From NCBI GenBank assembly GCA_012033595.1, contig JAAUQL010000049.1, positions 1-39,879 on the forward strand: a DNA stretch of 39,879 nt, in the 5' to 3' direction. Origin of the DNA: Cyclobacteriaceae bacterium (lineage in GTDB: Bacteria; Bacteroidota; Bacteroidia; Cytophagales; Cyclobacteriaceae). The first letter of the stretch is position 1; each line of letters starts with the position of its first letter. A model generated the notes under the pieces. It made no database searches. It saw nothing but the letters and a program-made list of their open reading frames with translations, and had not been told where the DNA came from. Below, in pieces: positions 8,966 to 18,652 of the stretch. The position numbers and the translations under genes were made by a program.

Positions 8966-10015
8966 ATGCAGATGGATCAATATATACAATTGCTGCAAAA
9001 GCTCATCGAAACGCCATCGATAAGCAGAGAAGAGGAGCATACGGCACAGATCATCCATGATTTTTTTGCTTCACATTCTATAGAAACGCAGCGCATTAAA
9101 AATAATGTCATCGTCCGCAATAAGCATTTTACCCAGGACAAACCGCTTATCTTGCTCAATTCGCACCATGACACGGTAAAGCCAAACGCCTCCTGGAAAA
9201 AAGACCCCTTTTTTCCACTCATCATCGACCGAAGGCTATATGGTCTTGGCAGCAACGATGCCGGAGGGCCACTCGTGGCACTGATGGCCGCATTCATGCA
9301 TTTTTATGATCACAAAAATTTGCCCTACAATCTCATTTTTACCGCTACGGCAGAGGAAGAAATAAGTGGTAAAAATGGAGTGGCGCTGGTATTGCCTCAC
9401 TTGGGGCCTATTGAATTTGCCATTGTAGGCGAGCCGACCCGATTGAAAATGGCTATAGCCGAAAAAGGACTTATGGTTTTGGATTGCACCGTCAGAGGCC
9501 AATCAGGACATGCTGCACGCGATGAAGGAGAAAACGCCATTTATAATGCCCTGGACGATATCCATTGGTTCCAGTCGTACCGCTTCGACAGACAATCTGA
9601 CTTGCTTGGCGCCATGAAAATGAGCGTGACGGTGATCAATGCAGGCACTCAACATAATGTAGTGCCCGACGAGTGTCGATTTGTAGTGGATTTGCGTACT
9701 ACAGATGCCTATACCAACGAAGAAATCCTGGATATCATCGCCAAAAATGTGCAATGCGAAGTAGTGCCAAGGTCAACACGGCTACAGGCATCAGGCTTGC
9801 CAGGAGGCCATCTGCTGCTCGCCCTGGCCAAAAAATTAAAAATAGATACTTTTGGCTCGCCAACGCTTTCCGACCAGGCATTGATGCCCTTCCCATCTGT
9901 AAAGATCGGTCCCGGAGATTCAGCCAGATCGCACACCGCAGATGAATTTATCGAGTTGGACGAGATCAGAGGTGGCATGGAATTGTATCTGAAGATGTTG
10001 AAGGCGCTGTTATGA
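8966..10015 (+). CDS. argE: Acyl-ornithine/acyl-citrulline deacylase (M20 family)
   Basis: 349 residues; ATG 8966 is five bases after the argB stop, with ATG 8972 as an alternative. M20 zinc peptidase family. Metal ligands can be placed at NSHHDTVKP (His and Asp), LGSNDAGG (bridging Asp), TATAEEEISG (general base Glu and ligand Glu), IVGEPT and the final RSHTADEFIELDE (His). The dimerization domain with GQSGHAARDEGENAIYNA is present. In a pathway with an N-acylornithine transcarbamylase this enzyme should remove the acyl group from N-acylcitrulline, not from ornithine; this follows from the argF' type and is inferred. A 291-base gap without a gene separates it from argH. Confidence 0.9.
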   Translation: MQMDQYIQLLQKLIETPSISREEEHTAQIIHDFFASHSIETQRIKNNVIVRNKHFTQDKPLILLNSHHDTVKPNASWKKDPFFPLIIDRRLYGLGSNDAGGPLVALMAAFMHFYDHKNLPYNLIFTATAEEEISGKNGVALVLPHLGPIEFAIVGEPTRLKMAIAEKGLMVLDCTVRGQSGHAARDEGENAIYNALDDIHWFQSYRFDRQSDLLGAMKMSVTVINAGTQHNVVPDECRFVVDLRTTDAYTNEEILDIIAKNVQCEVVPRSTRLQASGLPGGHLLLALAKKLKIDTFGSPTLSDQALMPFPSVKIGPGDSARSHTADEFIELDEIRGGMELYLKMLKALL

Positions 10016-10306
10016 TTATTTAATTGAAAATGCACATATTAAAAAATTTTGCTCCGGCAACCAGACATCTTAAGATTTTTTGCAGTTTGATGTAGGAACT
10101 TCGTGGTCTTGTATAACGGGCTTCAAAAAAAAGCGCAGAATGATCTGAAACACGAAACGGCGTAGATCAGGAAGAGCAATATTGCTAAAATAGAAAATGC
10201 ATAAGAAAATATTCAACGTTCAAACACAATCGAATTTTTGAAGTTGGCCTTCTCACAGAGATTGGCCTGACTTTTTTATAACATGGTTCATAACAGAAAA
10301 CAATAA

Positions 10307-11658
10307 ATGACACATCCTAAAAACAAACTTTGGCAAAAAGATACCGGTGTACATGAAGAAATAGACCGATTTACCGTCGGTATGGATCGGGAGCTGGATA
10401 TGCTCCTGGCCAAATATGATGCACTTGGGTCACTGGCGCATATTAAAATGCTTGCCTCTATCGGATTACTGGAGCATTCAGAATTGGAAACTTTGTCAAA
10501 GGAGTTGACACATATCCACATGGAAATTGAACGCGGTAATTTTCGTATCGAAGATGGCATAGAGGATGTACATTCGCAGGTAGAGCTGATGCTCACCAAC
10601 AGATTGGGCGATATGGGTAAAAAATCCATTCGGGACGCTCGCGCAACGATCAGGTCTTGCTGGATCTGAAGCTCTTTATGCGGTCAGAAGTTTTAGCGAT
10701 GGTCAGTTTGGTTCAGCAATTATTTGATCGCCTCATCTCGCTCAGCAATCAATACAAAGAGGTGCTTATGCCCGGTTACACCCATTTGCAAGTGGCCATG
10801 CCGTCCTCATTTGGCTTGTGGTTTGGCGCCTATGCCGAGTCCCTTGCCGATGATTTATTGATCTTGAAATCAGCCTATGAGATTGTCAATAGAAATCCAC
10901 TCGGATCGGCAGCTGGTTATGGCTCTTCTTTTCCGCTCAATCGACAGATGACTTCCGACTTGCTGGCATTCGAATCGATGAACTACAACGTAGTTTATGC
11001 GCAGATGGGCCGCGGTAAATCGGAGAAAATCCTCAGCAATGCCATGGCCAATATCGCTGAGACAATGGGCAAATTTGCCATGGACATTTGTCTGTACATG
11101 GGCCAAAACCACGCTTTCATCACGTTTCCGGAGGAGTACACTACAGGTTCGAGCATAATGCCGCATAAGAAAAACCCCGATGTCTTTGAGCTGATTCGTG
11201 CCCGGTGCAACAAACTTAAGGCTTTGCCCAATGAAATTGCGATGATCACCACCAACCTGCCATCGGGCTATCACCGCGACCTGCAACTGATCAAAGAGGG
11301 TTTTGTGCCCGCTTTCGAAAACCTGAAATCCTGCCTTTTTATGTCGCATTTTATGCTTGAGCAAATAAAAGTGCAAGAAAATATTGTCGGGGACGACAAA
11401 TACAAGTATATGTTCAGTGTAGAACTGGTCAATCAGCTTGTTTTGGAAGGGATGCCTTTTAGAGATGCTTATATCGAGGTGGGGCGCAGGATCGAAAAAG
11501 GAACGTTTGAAGTGCCCTCAAAACTAGCTCATACCCATGCTGGCAGCCTGGGCAATTTGTGCAATGGAGAAATTACAGAGCGCTTTAACGTTTCACGCTC
11601 TTTTTTCGAAGATCAGGAAAAACTGGTGAGAAAAGCTTTTGAAGCCCTGTTGGTGTAA
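10307..11658 (+). CDS. argH: Argininosuccinate lyase (one-base frameshift)
   Basis: Splits argininosuccinate to arginine and fumarate. The first frame from ATG 10307 runs LWQKDTGVHEEIDRFTVGMDRELD..., reaches EDVHSQVELML and then derails after GDMGKK. Adding one A to the A6 run at 10619-10624 gives KKIHSGRSRNDQVLLDLKLF, the conserved SGRSRNDQ loop, and joins the second half. Further marks are the YTHLQVAMPSSFG segment, and the fumarase-superfamily signature GSSIMPHKKNP near residue 280. The corrected protein has 450 residues, usual for ArgH. Final gene of the cluster and transcribed with it; the 291-base gap before it makes an own promoter possible, although I see no clear one. Confidence 0.95.
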
Positions 11659-12129
11659 AGGATTCAAAGGCAATCATCAGGCATTTTTCCCATTCTAAAC
11701 CCCTTGTTTGCCTTCATTGTGAGGTAACCATTTTTACAAGACGCATAAATATAAATGACGATAGATAAAGGTACCTTTACCTACGGCCTAACTGTGGAAT
11801 GGGACTAAAAGCCTCCAGACACAAGCAGGTATAAACATGTCATCGGTACCCTTCATTTACCTTACGTGCCTGGCGTATTCTATTGCGACCTTGCGGTCAT
11901 GTTTTTTAACCGAAAAGGTCGCAAAAGAACACTAAACCAAGCCCACAGGTCGCCAAGATTTTTACTGCAAAGGTCGTAAAGCTCGTCACGAACCTCAATT
12001 TACCGTTCGTGTCTTGCGTTTTGGGGCATTGACTATAAGCCAGCAGGTACCCATGGGTATGAATCCGTCATCGGTAAAAGCGCTAGTGCAGCCTTGCAAG
12101 GTGGCAACCTCTGCCAAAGTTAAAGATGA
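11659..12129. other. Gene-free convergent gap between argH and the suf operon
   Basis: 471 bases without a plausible ORF between two convergent transcription units. It contains pieces such as AAGGTCGCAAAAG, GGTCGCCAAGA and GCAAAGGTCGTAAAG that repeat a common theme, and the inverted repeat listed separately. I see no hairpin followed by a T run, so termination of either unit is not explained. Confidence 0.55.
11883..11924. repeat. Inverted repeat of 'GCAAAGGTCGCAAAG'-type intergenic sequence
   Basis: TTGCGACCTT at 11883-11892 is the exact reverse complement of AAGGTCGCAA at 11915-11924, with a 22-base spacer. Related fragments (GGTCGCC near 11947, AAGGTCGTAAAG near 11970) follow. Short 'GCAAAGGTCGCAAAG' tracts are a kind of intergenic repeat I have met in Bacteroidota genomes. 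Confidence 0.5.
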
Positions 12130-12546
12130 TTAACAAAACTCTTCAAATACACCGGAGAGGTGTTCACCTATCACTTGTGCCGATCGACCTTCTATGTGAT
12201 GACGCTCTACAAAATGCACCAATTCTCCATCCTTGAACAAAGCGATGGAAGGTGAAGAAGGGGGGAAGGGCAAGGTGTATTCACGTGCTTTGGCTGTGGC
12301 TTCCTGATCTACACCGGCAAAAACCGTGGCCAGGTTAGCTGGTTTTTTGCTTGCAGTTTGCAAGGCCATGGCCACACCCGGACGCGCTGTTCCGGCCGCG
12401 CAGCCGCACACCGAGTTGATTACCAGCAAGGTGGTGCCACTTTTATCGGTCAGGTGTTTCTTAACTTCTTCAGCACTTTTCAGTTCATCGAAGCCGATAT
12501 TCGTTAATTCTGCCCGCATAGGGCGTACTAATTCTTCTGGATACAT
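12130..12546 (-). CDS. BrxA/BrxB-family bacilliredoxin
   Basis: 138 residues. The thioredoxin-like YphP/YqiW family is recognized by the start MYPEELVRPMRAELTNIGF, the redox motif VCGCAAGTARPG (Cys47-Gly-Cys49) and the end of the domain at HxIEGR...I. In Firmicutes such proteins remove bacillithiol from oxidized thiols; whether this organism makes bacillithiol cannot be seen here. It is the last gene of the suf operon, 25 bases after the SufT-like gene, so co-expression with Fe-S assembly is likely, perhaps protecting cluster-scaffold cysteines. The function in this context is inferred. Confidence 0.9.
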   Translation of the reverse strand: MYPEELVRPMRAELTNIGFDELKSAEEVKKHLTDKSGTTLLVINSVCGCAAGTARPGVAMALQTASKKPANLATVFAGVDQEATAKAREYTLPFPPSSPSIALFKDGELVHFVERHHIEGRSAQVIGEHLSGVFEEFC

Positions 12547-12571
12547 ATTGATACAACAATTATTATTTAAA

Positions 12572-12898
12572 TTATATAAATCCCAATTCGAGTTTGGCAG
12601 CTTCCGACATCATATCGGGGCTGTATGGCGGATCGAAGGTGACCTCAACCTGTACGTCATTTACATCCCTGAGCTGTTTGATTTTTGTTTCCACTTCGCT
12701 CGGAATGGTTTCCGCTGCCGGGCAGGCCGGAGATGTGAGTGTCATTTTCACAAATACATTATTGATGGGGTAGATCGATACCTCATAGATCAGTCCCAGT
12801 TCGTATATGTCCACCGGTATTTCAGGATCGTACACTGTCTTGATGGCAGCCATCACCCTGTCCCTCAATGATTCTTCCGCATGCTTGGTTTCTTCCAT
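12572..12898 (-). CDS. SufT-like (DUF59/MIP18) Fe-S assembly protein
   Basis: 108 residues. The DUF59 family is shown by VYDPEIPVDIYELGLIYEV (about residues 22-40) and by the conserved SPACPAAETIP, which carries the single functional Cys, plus FDPPYSPDMMSEAAKLELG at the end. Proteins of this type act late in Fe-S maturation. It begins four bases after the sufE stop, which makes translational coupling probable. The gene is often unnamed or called sufT; I leave the symbol empty because several paralogous groups share this domain. Confidence 0.9.
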   Translation of the reverse strand: MEETKHAEESLRDRVMAAIKTVYDPEIPVDIYELGLIYEVSIYPINNVFVKMTLTSPACPAAETIPSEVETKIKQLRDVNDVQVEVTFDPPYSPDMMSEAAKLELGFI

Positions 12899-12902
12899 GG
12901 TG

Positions 12903-13352
12903 CTAGTTCAATTTGCTTTTGTACGCCAGGGCGTACAATTTCATTTGCTTGATCATGGCCACCAGGCCATTGGATCGCTGCGAGCCTATGATCTGACCCA
13001 TCCCTATTTTTTCTATAAAATAAAGATCGGCATTTAAGATGCTATCAATCTTTTGATCGGACAACACCCTGATTAACAAACTGATCAGTCCTTTGGTGAT
13101 TTCAGTATTGCTATCCGCTTTGTAGTTGATCCGCTCTCCCTCCAGTCCGGCGGTCAGCCACACTTTCGACTGGCATCCTTTTATAATATTATCTTCCGTC
13201 TTATGTTTCTCTTCAAGTGGCGGCAGTTTTTGTCCAAGTTCCATAATGTAGAAAATGGTGCTTTCACGGTCATCGCCCAAAAAGGAGAACTCTTCAATGA
13301 TTTCATCCTGAATGTCTTTGATTGATGCCTTGATATCTTTATTTACCTCCAT
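12903..13352 (-). CDS. sufE: Cysteine desulfuration protein SufE
   Basis: 149 residues. Accepts persulfide sulfur from SufS and hands it to SufB. The acceptor cysteine is Cys60 in IIKGCQSKVWL, and the domain shows the usual order: helical N-terminus, GQKLPPL, KGCQS, then FIEKIGMGQIIGSQRSNGL. Length is normal for the family. Its ATG lies inside the end of sufS (10-base overlap), so the two are translationally coupled. Confidence 0.95.
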   Translation of the reverse strand: MEVNKDIKASIKDIQDEIIEEFSFLGDDRESTIFYIMELGQKLPPLEEKHKTEDNIIKGCQSKVWLTAGLEGERINYKADSNTEITKGLISLLIRVLSDQKIDSILNADLYFIEKIGMGQIIGSQRSNGLVAMIKQMKLYALAYKSKLN

Positions 13353-14593
13353 TTTTCTACAATCTGTTTTAAACTTTCCACAAAAAAGTTGACTTCTTCT
13401 ATGGTATTATAAATTGAAAAAGATGCTCTAATGGTGCCCTCAATACCAAATTGGTGCATGAGGGGCTGGGTGCAGTGGTGCCCTGTTCGCACCGCGATCC
13501 CTTTGGCATCGAGCATCATACCGATATCGAAATGGTGCATGCCTTCCATCACAAAAGAAACCACGCCGATTTTTTCATCCGCTTCTCCAATGATTTTAAG
13601 GCCACGGATTTCCTTCAATTGTTTTGTGGCGGCTTGCAAGAGCGATTGTTCATAGCGCAAGAGTTCAGATTTATCTCCGAGCCCTTCTACAAAATCGATG
13701 GCGGCCTTAAAGGCGATCACATCGGCTATATTGGGCGTTCCTGCTTCAAATTTGTACGGAATTTCGGCGTAAGTGGTCTTTTCGAAAGTTACTTCTTTGA
13801 TCATCTCACCGCCACCCTGATAGGGATTCATGGCTTCGAGTAGCGAACGCTTACCATACAAAACGCCTACGCCGGTCGGGCCAAAGAGTTTGTGTGCCGA
13901 GAAAGCATAAAAGTCGCAGTCAAGGGCTTGCACGTCCACATCGATATGGGCAGTGGCTTGCGCGCCATCCAGTAACACCACCGCTCCGGCGTTATGCGCC
14001 ATTCTGATGATTTCGGCTACAGGATTGATGGTGCCTAGTGAGTTGGATACATGATTTACAGCCACAATTTTTGTTTTTGAGCCAATAAGATGCGCTAAAT
14101 CTGCTAGTACCAGATTGCCCTTTTCATCAACAGGAATCACCTTGAGTGTTGCATTCTTTTCTTCGCATAGCAGTTGCCATGGAACAATATTGGAATGGTG
14201 CTCCAACGCAGAAATGATCACTTCATCACCTGCCCCCAGGAATTTTCTTCCATAGGCAGTGGCCACCAGGTTGATACTCGCCGTGGTGCCTGAAGTGAAT
14301 ATTATTTCATCGGCCTCTGGTGCATGAATAAATTGCCGGATGGTACGGCGCGTATCTTCATAAGCGGCAGTCGCCTTTTCGGCCAAAGCATGCAAACCAC
14401 GATGGATATTGGCATTGTATTGCCTGTAATATCCCGCCAGGGCTTCTATAACCACTTCGGGTTTTTGAGTGGTGGCGGCATTGTCGAAATACACCAGATT
14501 TTTGCCGTTTACCTGGCGTTGAAGCACAGGGAAACGCCCACGCAAAACGTGCACGTCAAATTTGTCGGCTATATGTGGAGTGGGTTGGTTCAT
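13343..14593 (-). CDS. sufS: Cysteine desulfurase SufS
   Basis: 416 residues, class V aminotransferase fold. Removes sulfur from cysteine, giving alanine and an enzyme persulfide. Marks: YFDNAATTQKP at the N-terminus, ANIHRGLHALAEKAT, EHHSNIVPWQ, the PLP-binding Lys in FSAHKLFGPTG, and the active-site Cys in RTGHHCTQPLM, which has the short loop typical of group II (SufS) enzymes, in contrast to IscS. Starts two bases after the sufD stop and overlaps sufE. Confidence 0.97.
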   Translation of the reverse strand: MNQPTPHIADKFDVHVLRGRFPVLQRQVNGKNLVYFDNAATTQKPEVVIEALAGYYRQYNANIHRGLHALAEKATAAYEDTRRTIRQFIHAPEADEIIFTSGTTASINLVATAYGRKFLGAGDEVIISALEHHSNIVPWQLLCEEKNATLKVIPVDEKGNLVLADLAHLIGSKTKIVAVNHVSNSLGTINPVAEIIRMAHNAGAVVLLDGAQATAHIDVDVQALDCDFYAFSAHKLFGPTGVGVLYGKRSLLEAMNPYQGGGEMIKEVTFEKTTYAEIPYKFEAGTPNIADVIAFKAAIDFVEGLGDKSELLRYEQSLLQAATKQLKEIRGLKIIGEADEKIGVVSFVMEGMHHFDIGMMLDAKGIAVRTGHHCTQPLMHQFGIEGTIRASFSIYNTIEEVNFFVESLKQIVEKWR

Positions 14594-14595
14594 AA

Positions 14596-15885
14596 TTAAT
14601 CGAGGCGGTTTTTCATTTCTTCTGCGACAAAGTCATGCAAAAAACCAATGCTAATTTTATCCAGCACATCATCCACAAACGCATGCAACAGCATGGCGCG
14701 GGCACTGGCTTTGCTGATACCCCGTGACCGCAGGTAAAACATCTGTTCGTCGTCGAGCTGGCCGGTGGTGCATCCGTGCGAACACTTTACATCATCTGCC
14801 CATATCTCCAACTGCGGCTTGGAGTTCATCGAAGCCGTGTCGGTAAGCAGGATATTTTTGTTAGATTGAAAGGCATTGGTTTTTTGCGCATTGGGCCTCA
14901 CGAAGATTTTTCCATTAAAGACTGCCTTGGCAGTATCGTCAAGTATGCCTTTGTAAATCTCATTGCTGAAGCAATGGGGCATTTTATGATCTACCACAGT
15001 ATGGTTGTCGATATGATTGTCGCCATGTGCCACGTACAATCCGAACATATGTGTTTCGCAATTTTCATCTTCCAGATCCACGTTCAGGTTGTTGCGGATT
15101 ATTTTACCTTCTAAGGTGAAAACGTAAGATTTCACCACGCTGTCTTTGCTTTGCGTAATAAAGGTGTTGTCCACGTGATAGGTGCTGGCACTTTGATTTT
15201 GGAGTTTGTAATAATCCAGTAGTGCATTGGCTCCTACTACGATTTCGGAAACATGGTTGGAAAAGTGATCTTCGGAATGATCGGAGGAATAGGATTCAAC
15301 GATGCTTAACCGGGCTCCGGGTTCGGCCAAAATCAGGCTGCGCGATTGGTAAATGGCATGACCCGGATGGTCCGTGCCACTGTAATGCAGCAAAATGGGC
15401 TTATCAATTTGCACATTTTTATCAACTTTTATAAAGATACCTTCATAAGAAAATATCGTGTTGAGCGAGGCAAAAGCATCATTGTTTTTAATGGCGTATT
15501 TGCCAAGATGCGATTCTATGTCTTTCGCATTGTGGTGCAATGCTTCTTGCAATGTGCTTATGCTCAATCCCTTGGGCAGATTCTGGCTCACTTTTGACTG
15601 ATCTATCACACCGTTATTGATGTAGATATGATGGGCATCGGCATTGTGGAAGAGCGCATTTGCGCCATGCACTGATGTTCTGCCCATCATCGAAAGGTCT
15701 GCAAATTGGAATTTTTTATCTAAAATGCGGCCCAACTGGGTATAGCGATATTCTTCGTCTTTGGGCTTTGGCAGTCCGGAAAACGAATGTAATGTACGCG
15801 TCCGCAATTCTTGCCAAAAGCCCTGTCCGAGGCCATTCAATTGACTTTCGAATGTTTTATAACTGTCTTTTAACTGTTCGATCAT
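14596..15885 (-). CDS. sufD: Fe-S cluster assembly protein SufD
   Basis: 429 residues, intact. Partner of SufB in the SufBC2D scaffold. The C-terminal beta-helix and tail carry the family's conserved region, KTNAFQSNKNILLTD, MNSKPQLEIWADDVKCSHGCTTGQLD, then FYLRSRGISKASARAMLLHAFVDDVLDKI. The N-terminal domain contains FSGLPKPKDEEYRYT, characteristic of SufD. Located 23 bases after sufC. Confidence 0.96.
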   Translation of the reverse strand: MIEQLKDSYKTFESQLNGLGQGFWQELRTRTLHSFSGLPKPKDEEYRYTQLGRILDKKFQFADLSMMGRTSVHGANALFHNADAHHIYINNGVIDQSKVSQNLPKGLSISTLQEALHHNAKDIESHLGKYAIKNNDAFASLNTIFSYEGIFIKVDKNVQIDKPILLHYSGTDHPGHAIYQSRSLILAEPGARLSIVESYSSDHSEDHFSNHVSEIVVGANALLDYYKLQNQSASTYHVDNTFITQSKDSVVKSYVFTLEGKIIRNNLNVDLEDENCETHMFGLYVAHGDNHIDNHTVVDHKMPHCFSNEIYKGILDDTAKAVFNGKIFVRPNAQKTNAFQSNKNILLTDTASMNSKPQLEIWADDVKCSHGCTTGQLDDEQMFYLRSRGISKASARAMLLHAFVDDVLDKISIGFLHDFVAEEMKNRLD

Positions 15886-15908
15886 AATATTTTTTTACAG
15901 TTAAAAAA

Positions 15909-16669
15909 TTAAGAAACCACACCGTCTGCATCGGCTTTTATCCAATCGTACCCTTTTTCTTCCAGCTCCAGCGCCAGGGATTTATCTCCCGATTTTACGA
16001 TGCGACCATTGTAGAGTACATGAACAAAATCAGGAACGATATAGTCGAGCAGTCGTTGATAATGTGTGACTACTATAGTTGCATTTTCGCCGGTTTTAAG
16101 CTTGTTTACCCCGCTGGCCACTATGCGGAGGGCATCGATATCGAGGCCCGAATCTGTTTCGTCGAGAATGGCAAGCTTTGGCTCCAACATGGCCATTTGA
16201 AATATTTCGTTTCTTTTTTTCTCCCCACCAGAAAAACCCTCATTGAGCGAGCGATTGATCAGCTTTTGATCTATTTCCACCAGCGCCATTTTTTCTTTCA
16301 TCAATTTCAGAAAACTCACCGCATCGAGCGGATCCATCCCTCGATATTTGCGGATCTGATTGAGCGCCGTGCGGAGGAAATTATTGGAGCTGACCCCGGG
16401 TATTTCCACAGGGTACTGGAAGGCGAGAAAAAGTCCCTCGCGAGCCCGGTCTTCGGGGGCAAGATCGAGTATGTCTTTGCCCAGGAATTCTACCTCTCCT
16501 TCTGTGATTTCATATTCTTCCCTGCCGGCCAATACGGATGCCAGTGTGCTTTTGCCGGAGCCATTGGGCCCCATAATGGCATGTACTTCACCAGGATTTA
16601 TTTCCAGATTGATACCTTAAGAATAGGCTGGCCATCGATGGCTGCATGCAAATTTTTGATTTTTAACAT
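15909..16669 (-). CDS. sufC: Fe-S assembly ATPase SufC (one-base frameshift near the start)
   Basis: ABC-type ATPase of the SufBC2D complex. The longest uninterrupted frame begins only at MGPNGSGKS, i.e. at the Walker A, missing about 32 residues. The missing part exists in the other frame from ATG 16669: MLKIKNLHAAIDGQPILK. Restoring one base in the CC at 16615-16616 (GG on the coding strand) gives [26 protein letters not shown], exactly the family pattern. The rest is complete: Q-loop LAFQYPVEIPGV, signature LNEGFSGGEKKRNEI, Walker B LAILDETDSGLD and switch VTHYQ. Corrected length 253 residues, normal. I regard it as a functional gene with a probable sequence error. Confidence 0.94.
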
Positions 16670-16687
16670 CTTGTTTGTTTTTGTGAG

Positions 16688-18133
16688 TTATCCTACGCTG
16701 CCCTCCAGTGTGAGCGCCAAAAGTTTCTGTGCTTCAACCGCAAATTCCATCGGCAGCTTGTTGAGCACTTCTTTGGCATAGCCATTCACGATCAGTGCCA
16801 CGGCATTTTCGGTGTCTATACCGCGCTGGTTGCAGTAAAAAATCTGATCTTCACCAATTTTGGAGGTGGTGGCCTCGTGCTCTACTTTGGCAGAGCTGTT
16901 ATCAATTTCAATGTACGGAAAGGTATGGGCGCCACATTTATCGCCCATGAGCAAAGAGTCGCATTGAGAGAAATTCCTGGCATTTTCGGCTCTTTTATGG
17001 ATTTTCACCAATCCACGATAGCTGTTTTGGCTTTTCCCTGCCGAAATCCCCTTGGAGATGATTGTGCTGTTCGTGTTTTTGCCCAGGTGGATCATTTTGC
17101 TGCCGGTATCAGCCTGTTGGTAGTTGTTGGTGACGGCTACGGAATAAAATTCTCCGATGGAATGGTCGCCCTTCAACACACAACTAGGGTATTTCCAGGT
17201 GATGGCAGAGCCGGTTTCTACCTGTGTCCAGGAGATTTTGGAATAATCGCCCTTGCATAGCCCTCGCTTGGTCACAAAATTATAAATACCGCCTTTGCCT
17301 TCTTTATTGCCCGGATACCAGTTTTGCACGGTGGAGTATTTGACCTCGGCTCTGGATTCCGCATATATTTCTACCACCGCAGCGTGGAGCTGATTCTCGT
17401 CCCGTTGCGGAGCGGTGCAGCCTTCGAGATAGCTGACATAAGAACCTTCATCGGCTACGATCAGCGTCCGCTCAAATTGCCCGGTTCCCGAAGCATTGAT
17501 TCGAAAATAGGTCGATAATTCCATCGGACAGCGCACTCCTTTGGGTATATAGCAAAATGAACCATCTGTAAACACGGCGGAATTTAAGGCTGCATAATAA
17601 TTGTCGGTCATGGGCACTACCGCACCCAGATATTTTTTTACCAATTCCGGATGCTCCTGAACTGCCTCACTAAAAGAGCAGAAGATAATACCCAATTCTG
17701 CCAGGGTTTTCTTAAAAGTGGTCTTAACTGACACACTATCTATTACCGCATCGACTGCCACACCAGATAGCCTCTTTTGCTCTTCGAGCGATATACCCAG
17801 CTTTTTAAAGGTCTCCAACAAATCGGGGTCAACTTCGTCGAGGCTGCTCAGCGTTTTTTTTGGCTTAGGAGCCGAATAGTATATGATGTCCTGAAAATCG
17901 ATTTTGGGATAGTGCACATTGGGCCATGTGGGTTCTTCCAGGGTGACCCAATGCCTAAATGCCTTCAGACGCAATTCCAGCATCCATTCAGGTTCCTTTT
18001 TCTTGGCTGAAATAAACCTGATGATATCTTCATTGATGCCCTTGGGTGCAGAATCGTTCTCAATCAAGGTTTCAAATCCATACTTATATTCAGAGGAAGT
18101 AAGCTCTTCCAATATCTGGTTATCCTTACTCAT
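16688..18133 (-). CDS. sufB: Fe-S cluster assembly protein SufB
   Basis: 481 residues, first gene of the operon, followed by sufC after 18 bases. Scaffold on which the nascent cluster is built. Recognized by [19 protein letters not shown], the central [52 protein letters not shown], and the C-terminal [23 protein letters not shown]-type region (here [14 protein letters not shown]). The length is usual for the family and no break is seen. Confidence 0.97.
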   Translation of the reverse strand: MSKDNQILEELTSSEYKYGFETLIENDSAPKGINEDIIRFISAKKKEPEWMLELRLKAFRHWVTLEEPTWPNVHYPKIDFQDIIYYSAPKPKKTLSSLDEVDPDLLETFKKLGISLEEQKRLSGVAVDAVIDSVSVKTTFKKTLAELGIIFCSFSEAVQEHPELVKKYLGAVVPMTDNYYAALNSAVFTDGSFCYIPKGVRCPMELSTYFRINASGTGQFERTLIVADEGSYVSYLEGCTAPQRDENQLHAAVVEIYAESRAEVKYSTVQNWYPGNKEGKGGIYNFVTKRGLCKGDYSKISWTQVETGSAITWKYPSCVLKGDHSIGEFYSVAVTNNYQQADTGSKMIHLGKNTNSTIISKGISAGKSQNSYRGLVKIHKRAENARNFSQCDSLLMGDKCGAHTFPYIEIDNSSAKVEHEATTSKIGEDQIFYCNQRGIDTENAVALIVNGYAKEVLNKLPMEFAVEAQKLLALTLEGSVG

Positions 18134-18173
18134 TTTAAATCCTATTGTTATTTAGATTTATTATAAACTAGCG

Positions 18174-18181
18174 CAAAAGTA
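18174..18181 (-). promoter_or_regulatory. -7 promoter element of the suf operon
   Basis: TACTTTTG on the minus strand matches the Bacteroidota -7 consensus TAnnTTTG and lies 40 bases before the sufB ATG. No TTG is found at the usual 19-21 base spacing upstream, only a T-rich stretch, so the assignment rests on the -7 box and position. Confidence 0.5.
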
Positions 18182-18652
18182 CAACAGAAAAGGCAAAAAA
18201 ATGTTTGATCAGATGGATAATTTGAGCTGGAATACAAATTACTTCAACACAGTCAGCTCCTTATTCTGGCACTTTCCGAACAACATAAAAAAATATGCTT
18301 CACTTGTTGTTGCGTCAGCAGATGAATTAAATGCCTTATGGGGTACTCCATTCCTCTTTCACGTTGTATACTTACGCCAAGTGACTGGCATTATCAGTCA
18401 CTATCAACGTCACTTAGATTCAAGAGCGTGTAGATTTTGTAGATATGAAACATCAAAATAAGTCTAAAACATCGGCACAGACCAAAAGTGTATTTGTGTC
18501 AATCGCTTTTATATCATTTCATCAATAGCTGGATTTGATAGAGACCAGGTGGCCACTACGCTCCTCAAAAGCAGGTGCTGCCTCGCTTCAAGTCACATTT
18601 CCGGAAAACTTTTTACTTTATATTTTATATTTGAGCCAAATCCAGAATTCTT
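18182..18652. other. Divergent intergenic region with hairpin and a doubtful 86-residue ORF
   Basis: About 470 bases between the divergent sufB and secreted-protein genes. An open frame at 18201-18461 (+, 86 residues) has no recognizable family and no promoter, and I do not accept it as a gene. A perfect 8-base inverted repeat, AGTGACTG/CAGTCACT, with a 7-base loop lies at 18380-18402, without a T run. A -7-like TATATTTG lies at 18626-18633, 19 bases before the downstream start codon, and may be the promoter of the following gene. Confidence 0.5.

Noticed and set aside
16020-16781. 253-residue open frame opposite sufC and sufB
   Set aside because: It overlaps two conserved genes on the other strand and has no family features; a shadow.
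18201-18461. 86-residue frame upstream of the secreted protein
   Set aside because: No family, unusual composition, crosses an inverted repeat, and no promoter; more likely chance.
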